This document shows positions 53,344 through 63,751 of a stretch of DNA of 64,000 nucleotides, piece after piece; positions within the stretch are counted from its first letter, which is position 1, and each line of letters begins with the position of its first letter. Both the position numbers and the translations under genes were made by a program. The stretch is from Leuctra nigra (taxonomy: Eukaryota > Arthropoda > Insecta > Plecoptera > Leuctridae): positions 6,510,001 through 6,574,000 of the forward strand of contig OW203770.1 of NCBI GenBank assembly GCA_934045905.1, given 5' to 3'. The notes beneath the pieces were generated by a model that saw only the letters and a program-made list of their open reading frames with translations, searched no databases and was not told the origin of the DNA.

Positions 53344-54813
53344 ATGAGTGGAATATATAAAGTTTGGAGTGATGAAGTAAACCGGCTAGATGCCCCTTCA
53401 GCTGTAGACAATGTCATAAACATTTCTAGTCAACCCATAGGAGCTTCTATAAATGATTTTTCGTCTAGTGATGAATCGGACACGGAGCTAATGCAAGTTG
53501 AGTCTGCAACCAATGAGATGTCTTTGAACATAGTTCCCGATGGTTTCACGATGGTGACAGGAAATAAAAGGCGTCGTAATTGTAACGATCGTCCCAGCAC
53601 ACGATCATCTGGGTCAGATGCTTCAGGCCCATCATCCAAGAGAGTGATCAACCTTGTGCGTACGCAGAACTCATTTGAGCCGCTTGCAAGTGCAAATGAT
53701 ATGGACACGACCCCGATGACGGCGGAGACTTTGCCAGATAAGAAGTATAAAATCCCACCAATAGTGATTCAAAATATGAAATCTCATAAGGCATTAGTTG
53801 AGTTGCTCTCCGCTGTATGTCCAGAACAAGGGGCATTCATAATCAAACCTGGTCTCGAAGTTTCTCGAGTAATCATTAGAGATATTACCTCGTACAAACT
53901 AATTACCTCCGCCCTAGACTCGACTGAGGGAATAGAGTACTACACGTTTCCAACTGAGCGCACTAGATCACAGCGTTTTGTTCTGAGAGGTCTGCCACAA
54001 TCTGCTGAAACAGAAGACATTCAAGAGGAGCTGAAGCAGCAAGGCTTCAATGTCCGCTCTGTGCGGCAGATGAAGATGCCTGGAGACAGTACACGTCTTT
54101 TGCCCCTTTTTGAATGTACGCTAGTAAGTACGAGTGGTCAGGCTCCAGTGGACCTCAGCCAAATCAAGAGACTCCTCTACTGCGTGGTCTCCACCGAGGC
54201 CCCACGGAGCAAGAAGATTAATGTCATACAATGTTTTAATTGTCAAAGAGTGGGTCATACGGCCAAATTTTGTCATCGCCAGCCACGATGTGTTCGATGT
54301 GGAGGTGTGCATCAGGTTAAGGAGTGTAAGGAGTCACCAGAAACAGCAAACTGCTGTAACTGCAATCAGCAGCATGCCGCTTGCTACCGAGGATGTGATG
54401 TCATCAAGGCAGCAACTCGTCATGCTACTCGAGCCCGACGTCCACAGCAGCAAGATGGCTCTTCTCCACAGCATGATAACCGAGGGAATACTCAGACGCA
54501 ACCCACGCCCGTGCCACGAGTCTCATTGGCGCAACCACGGACTTTTGCTTCTGTTTTGAACACTCAGATAAATCCAGAGCAACCCTCGTCCTCAAACACC
54601 ACTGCCTTAGAAGAAGCAGAGAGGCCACCCAATGCTCTTCCTGAACTCGTACAACCGGTAGTACCTCAACAATCAACTATTGATTGGATAGCCCTTATAA
54701 ACGGCATTGCAATTTTTATAGTTAATATGAACATTCACCCCATCATTACGTCTCTGGCAAGTTTTGTGCCAACTCTTCTTTTGTCTGTACAAAATCGCAA
54801 TGCCAGCGATTAA
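53344..54813 (+). CDS. Jockey LINE ORF1 (gag-like, zinc knuckles)
   Basis: 489 aa. The first 120 residues are polar; a middle domain (about 150-300) matches the RNA-binding region of Jockey ORF1 proteins; then three cysteine knuckles follow: CFNCQRVGHTAKFC, CVRCGGVHQVKEC and CCNCNQQHAACYRGC. It binds the element's RNA and forms the particle with ORF2. The tail is Gln/Pro-rich. Its stop overlaps the ORF2 start. Confidence 0.87.
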   Translation: MSGIYKVWSDEVNRLDAPSAVDNVINISSQPIGASINDFSSSDESDTELMQVESATNEMSLNIVPDGFTMVTGNKRRRNCNDRPSTRSSGSDASGPSSKRVINLVRTQNSFEPLASANDMDTTPMTAETLPDKKYKIPPIVIQNMKSHKALVELLSAVCPEQGAFIIKPGLEVSRVIIRDITSYKLITSALDSTEGIEYYTFPTERTRSQRFVLRGLPQSAETEDIQEELKQQGFNVRSVRQMKMPGDSTRLLPLFECTLVSTSGQAPVDLSQIKRLLYCVVSTEAPRSKKINVIQCFNCQRVGHTAKFCHRQPRCVRCGGVHQVKECKESPETANCCNCNQQHAACYRGCDVIKAATRHATRARRPQQQDGSSPQHDNRGNTQTQPTPVPRVSLAQPRTFASVLNTQINPEQPSSSNTTALEEAERPPNALPELVQPVVPQQSTIDWIALINGIAIFIVNMNIHPIITSLASFVPTLLLSVQNRNASD

Positions 54814-57439
54814 TTCAATTAATCTAATCATTTGGAATGCTAATAGCATAAGTTCTCGTAAAGACGAATTACTTCTATTGATGGAATCACGAAATTTAAT
54901 GGCTGCCCTTGTCTGTGAGACCCATCTTAACCCTAAGGACAAGCTTAAGCTTGCCAATCACTCAGTGTATAGAACTGATCGTCCAGGAGACAGGAGAGCA
55001 GGAGGGACTGCAATCATCATTGACAATCGAGTAAGTCACTACGAGATTGTTTTACCTGAAACGAAATCAATAGAGGCTACCGCTATCCTGCTTTTTACTA
55101 AACTGGGTCCACTACGGCTTATAGCCACGTATTGTCCTCCGCGAACTAAGCTTCTCACAGCAGATATAGAAGCATTAATGGACTCGAATTACCCGACTAT
55201 TCTCGGTGGCGACCTTAATGCTAAGCATACAGCCTGGAACTCGCGAGTTGTCAACGCCAATGGCCGCACTCTCCTTTCACTCTCCCGTATAAGTGACTTT
55301 ACTGTGACTGGACCGCAAGAAGCGACACATCTTCATATCCCTACAGGAAGAGCTGATGTTCTTGACATTGCGGTGGTGAAAAATCTGCGACATTCCATTG
55401 AATTAGAAACACTTTTAGAATTGTCTTCAGATCATAATCCTGTACTTTTGAGCGTAGGGGACTCATACGAGACCGTTGATCCCATCATTCGATTCAATTA
55501 CAGAAAAGCAGACTGGGAAAAGTTCAGAGAGCATTTATCAAATAAGTTGGAGAGTGGACCACTTGATTCGCATCAGGATATAGATTTAGCAGTAAATAAA
55601 TTAACGGAAAATATTATGGAAGCAAGAGCGATCAGTGTTCCCATTTGTAATACAAAAAGGTGCACAATATTTGATCTTCCACGTGGAATTAAACTGTCAA
55701 TAGCCACTCGAAACCGTGCACGTAGGAGATGGCAGGCGCTCAGAACACCTGATTTACATGAAGAATATAAGCTCTTAGACAGATCTGTAAAGGAATTAAT
55801 TCGTCGCCACAGGAGAGAGAGGTGGGAAGATGCTGTAGCCACACTAGAACCAGGGAGTCGTCCACTCTGGTCCATGGCAAAACGACTGACAAGAAGCAAA
55901 CAACCAAATCCACCCATTCAAGGTAGTACACACCTTGCATGCAGCCCACATGATAAGGCAGAAGTTCTAGCAGATTCGCTTCAAAATCAGTTTTCCCCAA
56001 ACCCGCCGACTAATTCATCAGCACATATCGAGGCTGAAGTAAGAACCCATCTTGCTATACACAAGGCGCAGGCTGAAGATGATGAAGTCGTTCTCTGCTC
56101 TATGGACGAAGTAATTATATATCTAAATGAACTTGCAAATGGCAAGGCACCTGGTATTGACGAGATCACAAACACGATTCTTAAAGAACTTCCTATACCT
56201 GCCGGTGAACGTATCCTTGAAATATTTAATGCCAGTCTCCGTCTTCAACACTTCCCCACCCAATGGAAAGTAGCCAAAGTCATTGTGTTCCCGAAAGCGG
56301 GAAAGAATCTTCGTGACCCTGCAAATTACCGGCCGATTAGTCTCCTCTCATCACTATCGAAGCTTTTTGAAAAGGTCCTTCATGCTCGAATTAGAGGCCA
56401 CGCAAACGCTACAAAGCTGCTGATCAATGAGCAGTTTGGCTTTCGACAGAAGCATTCAACAACACATCAGCTTCTACGTGTGGTTGACAAGATAAACGAT
56501 GGATTTAAAAAGCTGAAAGGAACTGGTATAGTTTTCCTGGACGTTGCTAAAGCATTTGATAGAGTTTGGCATGAAGGCCTACTACAAAAACTAATTAAAT
56601 ATCAATTCCCCAACTACTTAATCAATATCATCCACTCCTATTTAAATCAAAGATCCTTCACCGTACACATCAACGGTGCCTGTTCTTCAGCGAGGCCTAT
56701 TCTGGCTGGAGTTCCTCAGGGATCTATCATTAGCCCCATCCTCTTCAACATCTTCACCAATGACATCCCAACTAACATTCCGGACACCGAAGTAGCTTTC
56801 TATGCTGACGATGCCGCAGTCATCTGCCAATCTATGGCATCTAATCAACTTGGCCCGCCTCTGCAAAAAGCATTAGACGTACTCAGCCACTGGTATACAG
56901 AGAACCGTATAGCCCTAAATTCATCTAAGACAGAGGCAACACTCTTCACCAAGCGACGGAAATTTCAACCCCCTACCATAAACATCTCTGGTACAGATGT
57001 CTCCTGGTCTCCCAGCAATGTTTACCTGGGTGTCACCCTGGATGCCAAGCTCTCCTGGAAGGCCCACGCTGAGAAGATTGCCAGCAAGGCCAACGGGAAG
57101 ACGGCGGCGCTGTTCCCACTGCTCAAAAGCAAATCCATGCCGCTCACCAGCAAGCTGCTTCTTATCCAGAGCGTCATCGTGCCCACACTGACGTACGCCT
57201 CACCAGTGTGGTACGAGAGGACTTCAGCGGGAGCGAGAACAATGCTGCAGAGGGTGCAGAACAGGGCCCTCAAGATCGCCCTGCGCACTCCGATGTTCAC
57301 CCGGACGAAGAGCATACACCAAGATATAGGATTTGCCTATCTCCACGAAGTCATGGAAAATCAGAGAGAGTCGTTCTACGCAGCACTCGGAGACCATGGA
57401 AATCCACTAATCAGCAGACTGGCTGATGTTACTTCCTAA
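54800..57439 (+). CDS. Jockey LINE ORF2 (endonuclease and reverse transcriptase)
   Basis: 879 aa. I place the start at the ATG 54800, which overlaps the ORF1 stop by 14 bases in another frame; a start upstream would need a TTG. Residues about 1-220 form an apurinic-type endonuclease (IWNANSISSRKDEL, GGDLNAKHTAWNS, DVLDIAVV, SSDHNPV). Reverse transcriptase follows with KAPGIDE, NYRPISLLSSLSKLFEKV, FGFRQKHST, FLDVAKAFDRVWH, GVPQGSIISP and YADD at 668-671, then YLGVTLDAKLSWKAH and a thumb/C-terminal part. All catalytic residues that I can identify are present and the frame is unbroken. Confidence 0.9.
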   Translation: MPAINSINLIIWNANSISSRKDELLLLMESRNLMAALVCETHLNPKDKLKLANHSVYRTDRPGDRRAGGTAIIIDNRVSHYEIVLPETKSIEATAILLFTKLGPLRLIATYCPPRTKLLTADIEALMDSNYPTILGGDLNAKHTAWNSRVVNANGRTLLSLSRISDFTVTGPQEATHLHIPTGRADVLDIAVVKNLRHSIELETLLELSSDHNPVLLSVGDSYETVDPIIRFNYRKADWEKFREHLSNKLESGPLDSHQDIDLAVNKLTENIMEARAISVPICNTKRCTIFDLPRGIKLSIATRNRARRRWQALRTPDLHEEYKLLDRSVKELIRRHRRERWEDAVATLEPGSRPLWSMAKRLTRSKQPNPPIQGSTHLACSPHDKAEVLADSLQNQFSPNPPTNSSAHIEAEVRTHLAIHKAQAEDDEVVLCSMDEVIIYLNELANGKAPGIDEITNTILKELPIPAGERILEIFNASLRLQHFPTQWKVAKVIVFPKAGKNLRDPANYRPISLLSSLSKLFEKVLHARIRGHANATKLLINEQFGFRQKHSTTHQLLRVVDKINDGFKKLKGTGIVFLDVAKAFDRVWHEGLLQKLIKYQFPNYLINIIHSYLNQRSFTVHINGACSSARPILAGVPQGSIISPILFNIFTNDIPTNIPDTEVAFYADDAAVICQSMASNQLGPPLQKALDVLSHWYTENRIALNSSKTEATLFTKRRKFQPPTINISGTDVSWSPSNVYLGVTLDAKLSWKAHAEKIASKANGKTAALFPLLKSKSMPLTSKLLLIQSVIVPTLTYASPVWYERTSAGARTMLQRVQNRALKIALRTPMFTRTKSIHQDIGFAYLHEVMENQRESFYAALGDHGNPLISRLADVTS

Positions 57440-57665
57440 CTCTTGACTCCTATAGTCTAAATTTGTGTCAATGTTTTACAATTTTTATAATTTCCAAATG
57501 TCATGACAGAGTTATGTACAAACATTATGTGTACGGTATCTGAAAATTCAGGCACTACAAGTATGTAGTAGCCAACAAGAGCGAAGATCAAGCGGCCAAC
57601 CGCTAAACAAGGTCGTCGCACCGGCACATTAGAAGCCATTGTGGAGCCCACACGTGTGGTTTTCA

Positions 57666-59444
57666 ACTGGCAGCTGGAGCTACCCCTGATCCGGTGCGCA
57701 GAATGGCCTGAAACGTCTCAGTTACGCGCATTGTTGGCGGGATAATTCAAATATGATTAAATCGTTTGTTTATTCAATGTTAAATCATGGAGTTATGTTA
57801 AATGAAGGTAAAATTTTAGTTGAACAAATTTAATGCATTCTAAGAGTTAGAAAATAGCTTTTATGGAAAAAAAGTGGATAATAACTATATTTTATATTAC
57901 TATTTTATATTTTAAAATATCAAATTATTAAATATGAAATCAAAAATTGGCCCCATTACGTTCCTTGGAGTAGCTGCTGTGCTGTCATTTTCTTTTGTAT
58001 TATTATTAATTATAATAATACCATGTTAAACCATGTTTTTTTTCTCATACGATATGTTTTGATACATCTTCCTCTGTATATAATTTATTCTGTGAGTTGT
58101 TTTTGTTTTTACTTTTGTCAAGCTGTATCTGACTGATATCAACAAATACGGTTATTGAAGTAATCTATTACTAAAATGACACTGACACATTACTAAATTA
58201 TGATTGAACGAAGGCATAATCCTACTGGTTTTGTAAAAATCCAATCAAGAATATTTATTGTAATGGACTTCGGACCTTCTACCTCTGAGGTACGGATTAA
58301 TAATTATATGATATCAAACCATATTTTACAATGATTGGAAATGTTGATATTAAAATCTCCGGTCTATAATTTTAAAACTGATGTATCCAGAATTCTGATG
58401 TAATTCGAAAACCATAATATTTTCAAGATAATTGTGAAATAAACCTGAAATTATCTGATATTGTATGAAGTTGGAGATTAATAACTGATTAACGACAGGA
58501 AATATGTTGAAATGTATGTATCCACTGGCCACTGAAGAAGTAGGTGTAGTGAAGTCTCTGAACTTTAATTTTGAATCTTCGATATTATTTGATGTTATAA
58601 TTTTAAATTCAAGAGAGTTTAAGTTTAAGTGTGCAAATGTTATCTGTTTATGCGTGGATGGTTTAAGCAAGTAACTACTGCGTCTTCAAGAAACATCACA
58701 TTCTTTTTGGATGCCAACTGGAAAATACAAATGTTGTACTTTAGTGTGTACATAAAAATACAATCTATACAATAATCATTCTCAATCAATCATAAACCAC
58801 ACTCTTGCGTTTTTGAATGGTCTTTACATTCAGTGTTAAGATTAGGTCTCGAGTCCGGAGATTTATGCAAATTATAGTTAATTGTCATTACCATTTCCAA
58901 TTATTGAAAATAGTTTGCAGATAATATATAATTATAATTTATTGTGCAGTTAGGTATATATTCATTAATTAGCAGCAGCATTGGTAAAGGGCTTTGTATA
59001 CCTATCGACCAAATTAATATTTTAATAGAGTAATTCACCCACTTTTATTCGATAAAAGAAATTTTCTAGAAATTTTCTATTTTTTTAATTGTCATTACCA
59101 TTTCCAATTATTGAAAATAGTTTGCAGATAATATATATTTATAATTTATTGTGCAGTTATGTATATATTCATTAATTAGCAGCAGCATTGGTAAAGGGCT
59201 TTGTATACCTATCTACCAAATTAATATTTTAATAGAGTAATTCACCCACTTTTATTCGATAAAAGAAATTTTCTAATAGGATGGATTAGATATCTCTCAT
59301 TAAATCTTTGCTATAATTGAACACTGATGATGTACCATAAACAAACGATTTCATGATATTTGAAATATCCCGCCAACAATGCGCGTAACTGGCAAGTTTC
59401 AGATCATTCTGCGCACAGGATCAGGGGTAGCTCCAGCTGCCAGT
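57666..59444. mobile_element. 1.78-kb element with about 105-bp inverted ends
   Basis: ACTGGCAGCTGGAGCTACCC at the left recurs inverted at the right; imperfect pairing continues through ggcgggat and aaacgatttaatc for about 105 bp. Flanks GGTTTTCA / GATTTTCA match in 7 of 8, so hAT or P superfamily. No long ORF. It ends 67 bases before the P-type transposase start codon. Confidence 0.7.
58878..59275. repeat. 191-bp direct duplication
   Basis: 58878-59068 and 59085-59275 have equal length and differ at only a few positions; a 16-bp spacer separates them. A recent tandem duplication in the 1.78-kb element. Confidence 0.85.
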
Positions 59445-59511
59445 GATTTTCATGGCCGTCATCATGTTACGAGTGTAGTGTTTTTATGAAAGTTACGAGT
59501 TATATTATAAA

Positions 59512-59664
59512 ATGACTGGATGTGCAGCACCGAATTGCACTCGCCATTCTAGGCAGGGTTTTAGATTATTTAGATTCCCAACATCTCCTAGGAGAAAAAG
59601 TAGATGGCTGCAAAACTGCCGGCGGGATAAATGGACCCCCAAACCATCTTCAAGATTATGCGAG
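59512..59664 (+). CDS. P-type transposase exon 1 (THAP finger, first part)
   Basis: Residues 1-51: CAAPNC, then FRLFRFPTSP and the third cysteine. Donor GTTAGT directly after the Cys-Glu pair. Confidence 0.85.
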
Positions 59665-62600
59665 GTTAGTATATTTACTTTTTACTTGCCTACCAGTCAT
59701 GTTACCATTCTATTACATGTCTTACTACATTCACTGAAGCTTATAAACTTGATCTACATATTAGAAGATTATCTAGGTACTTTTTAACAATCTCTTATTG
59801 AGTGAAGACAAATTTTAGTTTGAAGGTTATGCCATGCTATTACCTTCCTAAACAATATCTTTTTGCGTTTTGCCTTGATTATGTTCACAGCAATGTTTAG
59901 CTAAGGTAAGGACTCTAATAATACTAATTATTTTCAGATCCATTTTGAAGATTCCCAGTACGAGAGTTTTCATAGCGACAAGCGAAAACTGAAACGTATA
60001 GCAGTACCCACACTCTTCGATGTTCCCAACGCTCCAAAATTACTGACAAATAAAAGACCCAGGAAGCAAAGATCTGTTGAAATGGTAAGTAGCATGAAGA
60101 CCTTTTGGGTAATAGGCGACTTCATTCGGTTAATTTACGATAAGCGTCTTCACTTTGACCTTGATCGTGTTAAATGAAGGAGCAATTCTAGATTGAAGAC
60201 GCTTATCGTAAAATTACCCTTCATTCTAGCATTGTTTCTTCGTCCCACAATGACGAAGGCTTGAGTCACATATCGTAAATTTACCCCATTTTGTTAACTC
60301 TAGATCCACAAAATGCAAATTGGCAAAAATTTGGTTTCTGTAGTACCTAGAGAAGAAACTTGCAAATGCATGACTATCAATTCACATCCGATACAAAGGC
60401 TTGCTTATCAACTCATTACACAGAGCATTTTCTCACTTTTCCAAGTAATAATAATACCTACCTAATGTAGAGGTATTGTTTTGAGCACTTGAAGAGGATT
60501 GTATTCAACAATTAAGTCATAACATCTTCCGTATCCATGTCACTTCTTCTCTTCTCCATTTCTCTTATCAATCATTTCCTACTTGTATGGAAATTTCGTT
60601 CTGCATTGTTCTGTTGTGCATCTAAATCAGTGGTAATATTGGAAGAGCATCCAAGCATTTGCTTTTCTTTTCATAGCTCAGGAAAAACCACGGTGAAAGC
60701 CATCAGCAGGATGTGTGTAAGGATCGTGATTCTAGTCTACAGTAATTCGCGAATTCTCTTTCTAGGTAGTTTGTTCTTGACTATTGTCTTGAATGATATT
60801 AAACTTTGGGTCTGCTCTTCATGCTTGCAATTCTCTACCTACTGAGGCTGAATGGGAAACAGTTGTTATAGTTTTTAAATTAGGTTCCTACTTGGTATCA
60901 AGTAACAACTTGATAACAATGGGAATAACTACCTACTCTGAGAGTATTTTTGTACCTAGTTTTATTGCTTTCACAGTTGTCTCCAGAAGAAAGTGGCAAT
61001 GATGTGCCGCAGGATCATCATTATGCCAAGGCCGCCACTAGCGACACGGTTCCTGTATACAGCACTGCCAACTGGTCGGTCACGGAGTGGGAGTACACAG
61101 AGGAAGATGATGTTGTTTCAGAAGTTGTGGTGAGTACATACTTTATTACTAATTAATCAACATAGAGGTCTGCACTGCAGTAAATGTTAATGCATCCTAC
61201 CTACCTACCTACTTTCGTAGAATGTCTTGTTCATATGGACTTGAAACATCATGAATGCTTAGAAAAATGAAGCACAGGTACTAGTGTCGAAGTCAAAGCT
61301 TTTGTGTAGCTAAAAGTTCATAGACTTTTAATAAGGGTGTTACATGTCTTGGGATTTGCTTGGTTTAGTAATTAATTAATTAATTAATTAGGTACATTAG
61401 TTTTATTTTGATTTTAATCCACTTCTAAATTTTAGGATGACCTTCCCACTCTTGCTACTGATGTTCCACATGCATCTCGGGAGGAGACCGTCATCTCTAA
61501 CAGCCTTACATCATCAACTGCCAAGGCCTGTGACCCCAGTGAAGACGCTACTGCAGACCGTGATGGTGATTTAGAGAAGAAGCGTCTCCAACGTAACATC
61601 TGGAGGCTGCAGAAACAACTGGCGCAGTCAAGAAAGGAGAATGTGAATTTACGTGCAAATGTGAACAAAAGGTTGGGATTTTTAAGTGAAAACCATCGGA
61701 AGTTTTTATTAAGCGGCAAAAAAGTATCTGAGTATTCCCCAGAGATGATAAAAGAAGCCCTTCAGATTAGGTATGCTGTAGGATGGAAAGGATACAAGTT
61801 CCTAGTTCAGAGAGGGTATCCATTGCCATCCTACAGCACAATATGCCGCAAGCTTCAAAAGGCGGATTTCAGCCCTGGCTTGTTGAGGGACATTTTATTT
61901 TATTTGCAAATTAAATCGAAGTCATGCCATGCCAGAGAGAAAGATTGCATGCTAGTCCTTGATGAGATGGAGGTGGCCCAAGGCTTGGAGTTGGCCCATA
62001 ACATGCAACGTTATGTTGGCAACAGCACGTTGGGGTCGGCTGCAACTGATGAGGATTTGGCGTCACAGTTGCTAGTTGTGATGGTGAGAGGTATAAACAG
62101 CAACTGGAAGCAAGTGGTTGGGTATCACTTGCTTACAAAAACCAATCGGGACGACAGCCTAACTGATTTCATCAAGGAATCTGTTCAGGCTGTCGAAGAA
62201 GCCGGTTACAATGTACGAGGCATAACAAGTGATATGGGCCCCAAGAACCAGGCGATATGGAAAGGTTTTGGATTGTACAATGGACGTTTCTGTACAAAGT
62301 TTGTTGTAAATCATCCTGTGCATGAAGATAAACCATTCTTCATGTTTGCCGATGTGCCCCACCTTCTCAAAAACCTGAAGCAGGCACTAATTTCCCATAA
62401 AATTACGTTGCCTGCTTCTACTGTTCAGGAGGAGAAGCTGCCATATTCCAAAGTGAAGGTGAAGTATCTGAAACAACTCCTTGAACTAGAAAAGCAAAAC
62501 AATTTCAAATTGGCGCCAAAACTGACAGATCGGCACTTAGACCCAAACCAATTTGAAAAGATGAAGGTGTCGATGGCAACAGACATTTTTTCAGTTAATG

Positions 62601-63751
62601 TGGCATCTGCGCTAGAGACACTCGTATCATTGAACCTGATGAGTCGAAAGGCGTTGGCCACGGCTTGGTTTTTACGTCACATCCGTACGTGGTTCGACGT
62701 AATGAACAGTCGGGCCCAGAAAACGGCAATAACAAGGAAGAAAAGGTATGTTCAAATGAAAAAACTGCAAGACACAATTAAACTGATGAAAGAGGTGAAG
62801 ATTGGGGACGGTCGTTGGAAGCCTGTTCAGTCTGGATTTATTCTGTCCACGAATAATCTAATTTCTTTGCAGAGATGTTTATTTAAAGAGGGATACAATT
62901 ACTTTCTTACGTCTCGGGTGAATCAAGACTGCTTGGAGAGTTTATTCTCTGTGCTACGTAGGCATGGAAATAACCATCCAAGTTGTTTGCAAGCTATTCA
63001 TGCACTGAAACTGATTACGGTGTCACAGTTTATAGAAAAGCATTCAGAAACGTCCAGCAACTACGACAATGATGGAGCAAAACATTACGTAGCATTGTTT
63101 TCCAATGCAAATAAAAACAAGTCATCAAGTTCATCGGCAGATGTAGGCTTGTGCTGCCCCATGCCTAGATACGGAGTTCGGATTGATGATACACCGTTCA
63201 ATGGCGATGCTGCTGAAGAAAATGCACTGAACAACTTGCTGGGAGCAGTACTTCGAACTGTTCGCCTACGGAACCAGCTATGTTCTTCTGACTGCGAGAA
63301 AATCTTCATTCAGTCTGGCGTAAGAAGAAAGTCGGTAATTGCCAGGAGGGAGGAGGTCATCATCGACAAAAGAAGTAAAGGAAATCAAACTTACCCATCC
63401 CACAATATGTTCCAGTATGTTAAGCTTATTGAACAAATAACAGCACATCACCTGAAGTTTTGTAAAAACCATAAACACCTATTATCCCATACTCTATGTA
63501 AAATCACAGATATAAATTCACCCCATGTTATCTTGCTAAAGTGTTCAGAAGATTGCAAAGCCCTAACGTTTGTCATCAAGCAGTTCATTCGCGTGAGATT
63601 GCACATGCAGTCAACGGACATTAAAGAAAAGGCAAAGGTGTCTCGTAGGAAGAAGGCATTCGGTTCAAAGAGTGCAAATCGAATTTCAATCTCTTATGAT
63701 GATGTTAGCGTACCAGGTGGTAATGCGACGATTACCAGATATGAGTATTAG
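59512..63751 (+). CDS. P-element-type THAP transposase, four exons
   Basis: About 922 aa from four exons (59512-59664, 59938-60084, 60977-61129, 61436-63751), all in phase 0 with GT-AG borders. A THAP zinc finger has C4, C9, C50 and H53. A leucine/basic coiled coil follows at about 205-245 (KKRLQRNIWRLQKQL). The catalytic part shows LVLDEME (D327), GITSDMGPKNQAIW (D417), FADVPHLLKNLKQAL and VNQDCLESLFS (D649/E652), as in Drosophila P and THAP9. It cuts and joins DNA at the element's inverted ends. No stop or frameshift breaks it. Drosophila P also has four exons. The element's 3' inverted end is not seen by 64000. Confidence 0.85.
59938..60084 (+). CDS. P-type transposase exon 2 (THAP finger, end)
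   Basis: Residues 52-100: IHFEDSQYES supplies the zinc histidine and the conserved F; then AVPTLFDVP, the THAP closing motif. Acceptor ..tattttcag, donor gtaagt. Confidence 0.85.
60131..60217. repeat. Hairpin in intron 2 of the transposase
   Basis: taatttacgataagcgtctt pairs with its complement 40 bases further on. The rest of intron 2 holds no gene. Confidence 0.5.
60398..60437 (+). mobile_element. Helitron 3' end relic in intron 2
   Basis: gcttgcttatcaactcattac..agagcattttctcac is a changed form of the common Helitron end. Confidence 0.45.
60977..61129 (+). CDS. P-type transposase exon 3
   Basis: Residues 101-151, polar and acidic (WEYTEEDDVV). Acceptor ..ctttcacag, donor gtgagt, phase 0. 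Confidence 0.75.
61436..63751 (+). CDS. P-type transposase exon 4 (catalytic domain)
   Basis: Residues 152-922 with the coiled coil and the whole nuclease domain. Acceptor ..aaattttag. An ATG-less frame continues upstream of 61643, so exon 4 starts at the acceptor rather than at an internal start. Confidence 0.85.
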   Translation, partial: DDLPTLATDVPHASREETVISNSLTSSTAKACDPSEDATADRDGDLEKKRLQRNIWRLQKQLAQSRKENVNLRANVNKRLGFLSENHRKFLLSGKKVSEYSPEMIKEALQIRYAVGWKGYKFLVQRGYPLPSYSTICRKLQKADFSPGLLRDILFYLQIKSKSCHAREKDCMLVLDEMEVAQGLELAHNMQRYVGNSTLGSAATDEDLASQLLVVMVRGINSNWKQVVGYHLLTKTNRDDSLTDFIKESVQAVEEAGYNVRGITSDMGPKNQAIWKGFGLYNGRFCTKFVVNHPVHEDKPFFMFADVPHLLKNLKQALISHKITLPASTVQEEKLPYSKVKVKYLKQLLELEKQNNFKLAPKLTDRHLDPNQFEKMKVSMATDIFSVNVASALETLVSLNLMSRKALATAWFLRHIRTWFDVMNSRAQKTAITRKKRYVQMKKLQDTIKLMKEVKIGDGRWKPVQSGFILSTNNLISLQRCLFKEGYNYFLTSRVNQDCLESLFSVLRRHGNNHPSCLQAIHALKLITVSQFIEKHSETSSNYDNDGAKHYVALFSNANKNKSSSSSADVGLCCPMPRYGVRIDDTPFNGDAAEENALNNLLGAVLRTVRLRNQLCSSDCEKIFIQSGVRRKSVIARREEVIIDKRSKGNQTYPSHNMFQYVKLIEQITAHHLKFCKNHKHLLSHTLCKITDINSPHVILLKCSEDCKALTFVIKQFIRVRLHMQSTDIKEKAKVSRRKKAFGSKSANRISISYDDVSVPGGNATITRYEY

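Larger units (their letters stand above)
53104..57588 (+). mobile_element. Full-length Jockey-type LINE
   Basis: 4485 bp with a 240-bp 5'UTR, two open ORFs and a short 3'UTR. Flanked by the 16-bp duplication CAAGCGGCCAACCGCT (53088-53103, 57589-57604). There is no poly-A tail at the 3' end. Both ORFs are intact, so it is a recent and perhaps still active copy. Confidence 0.85.
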
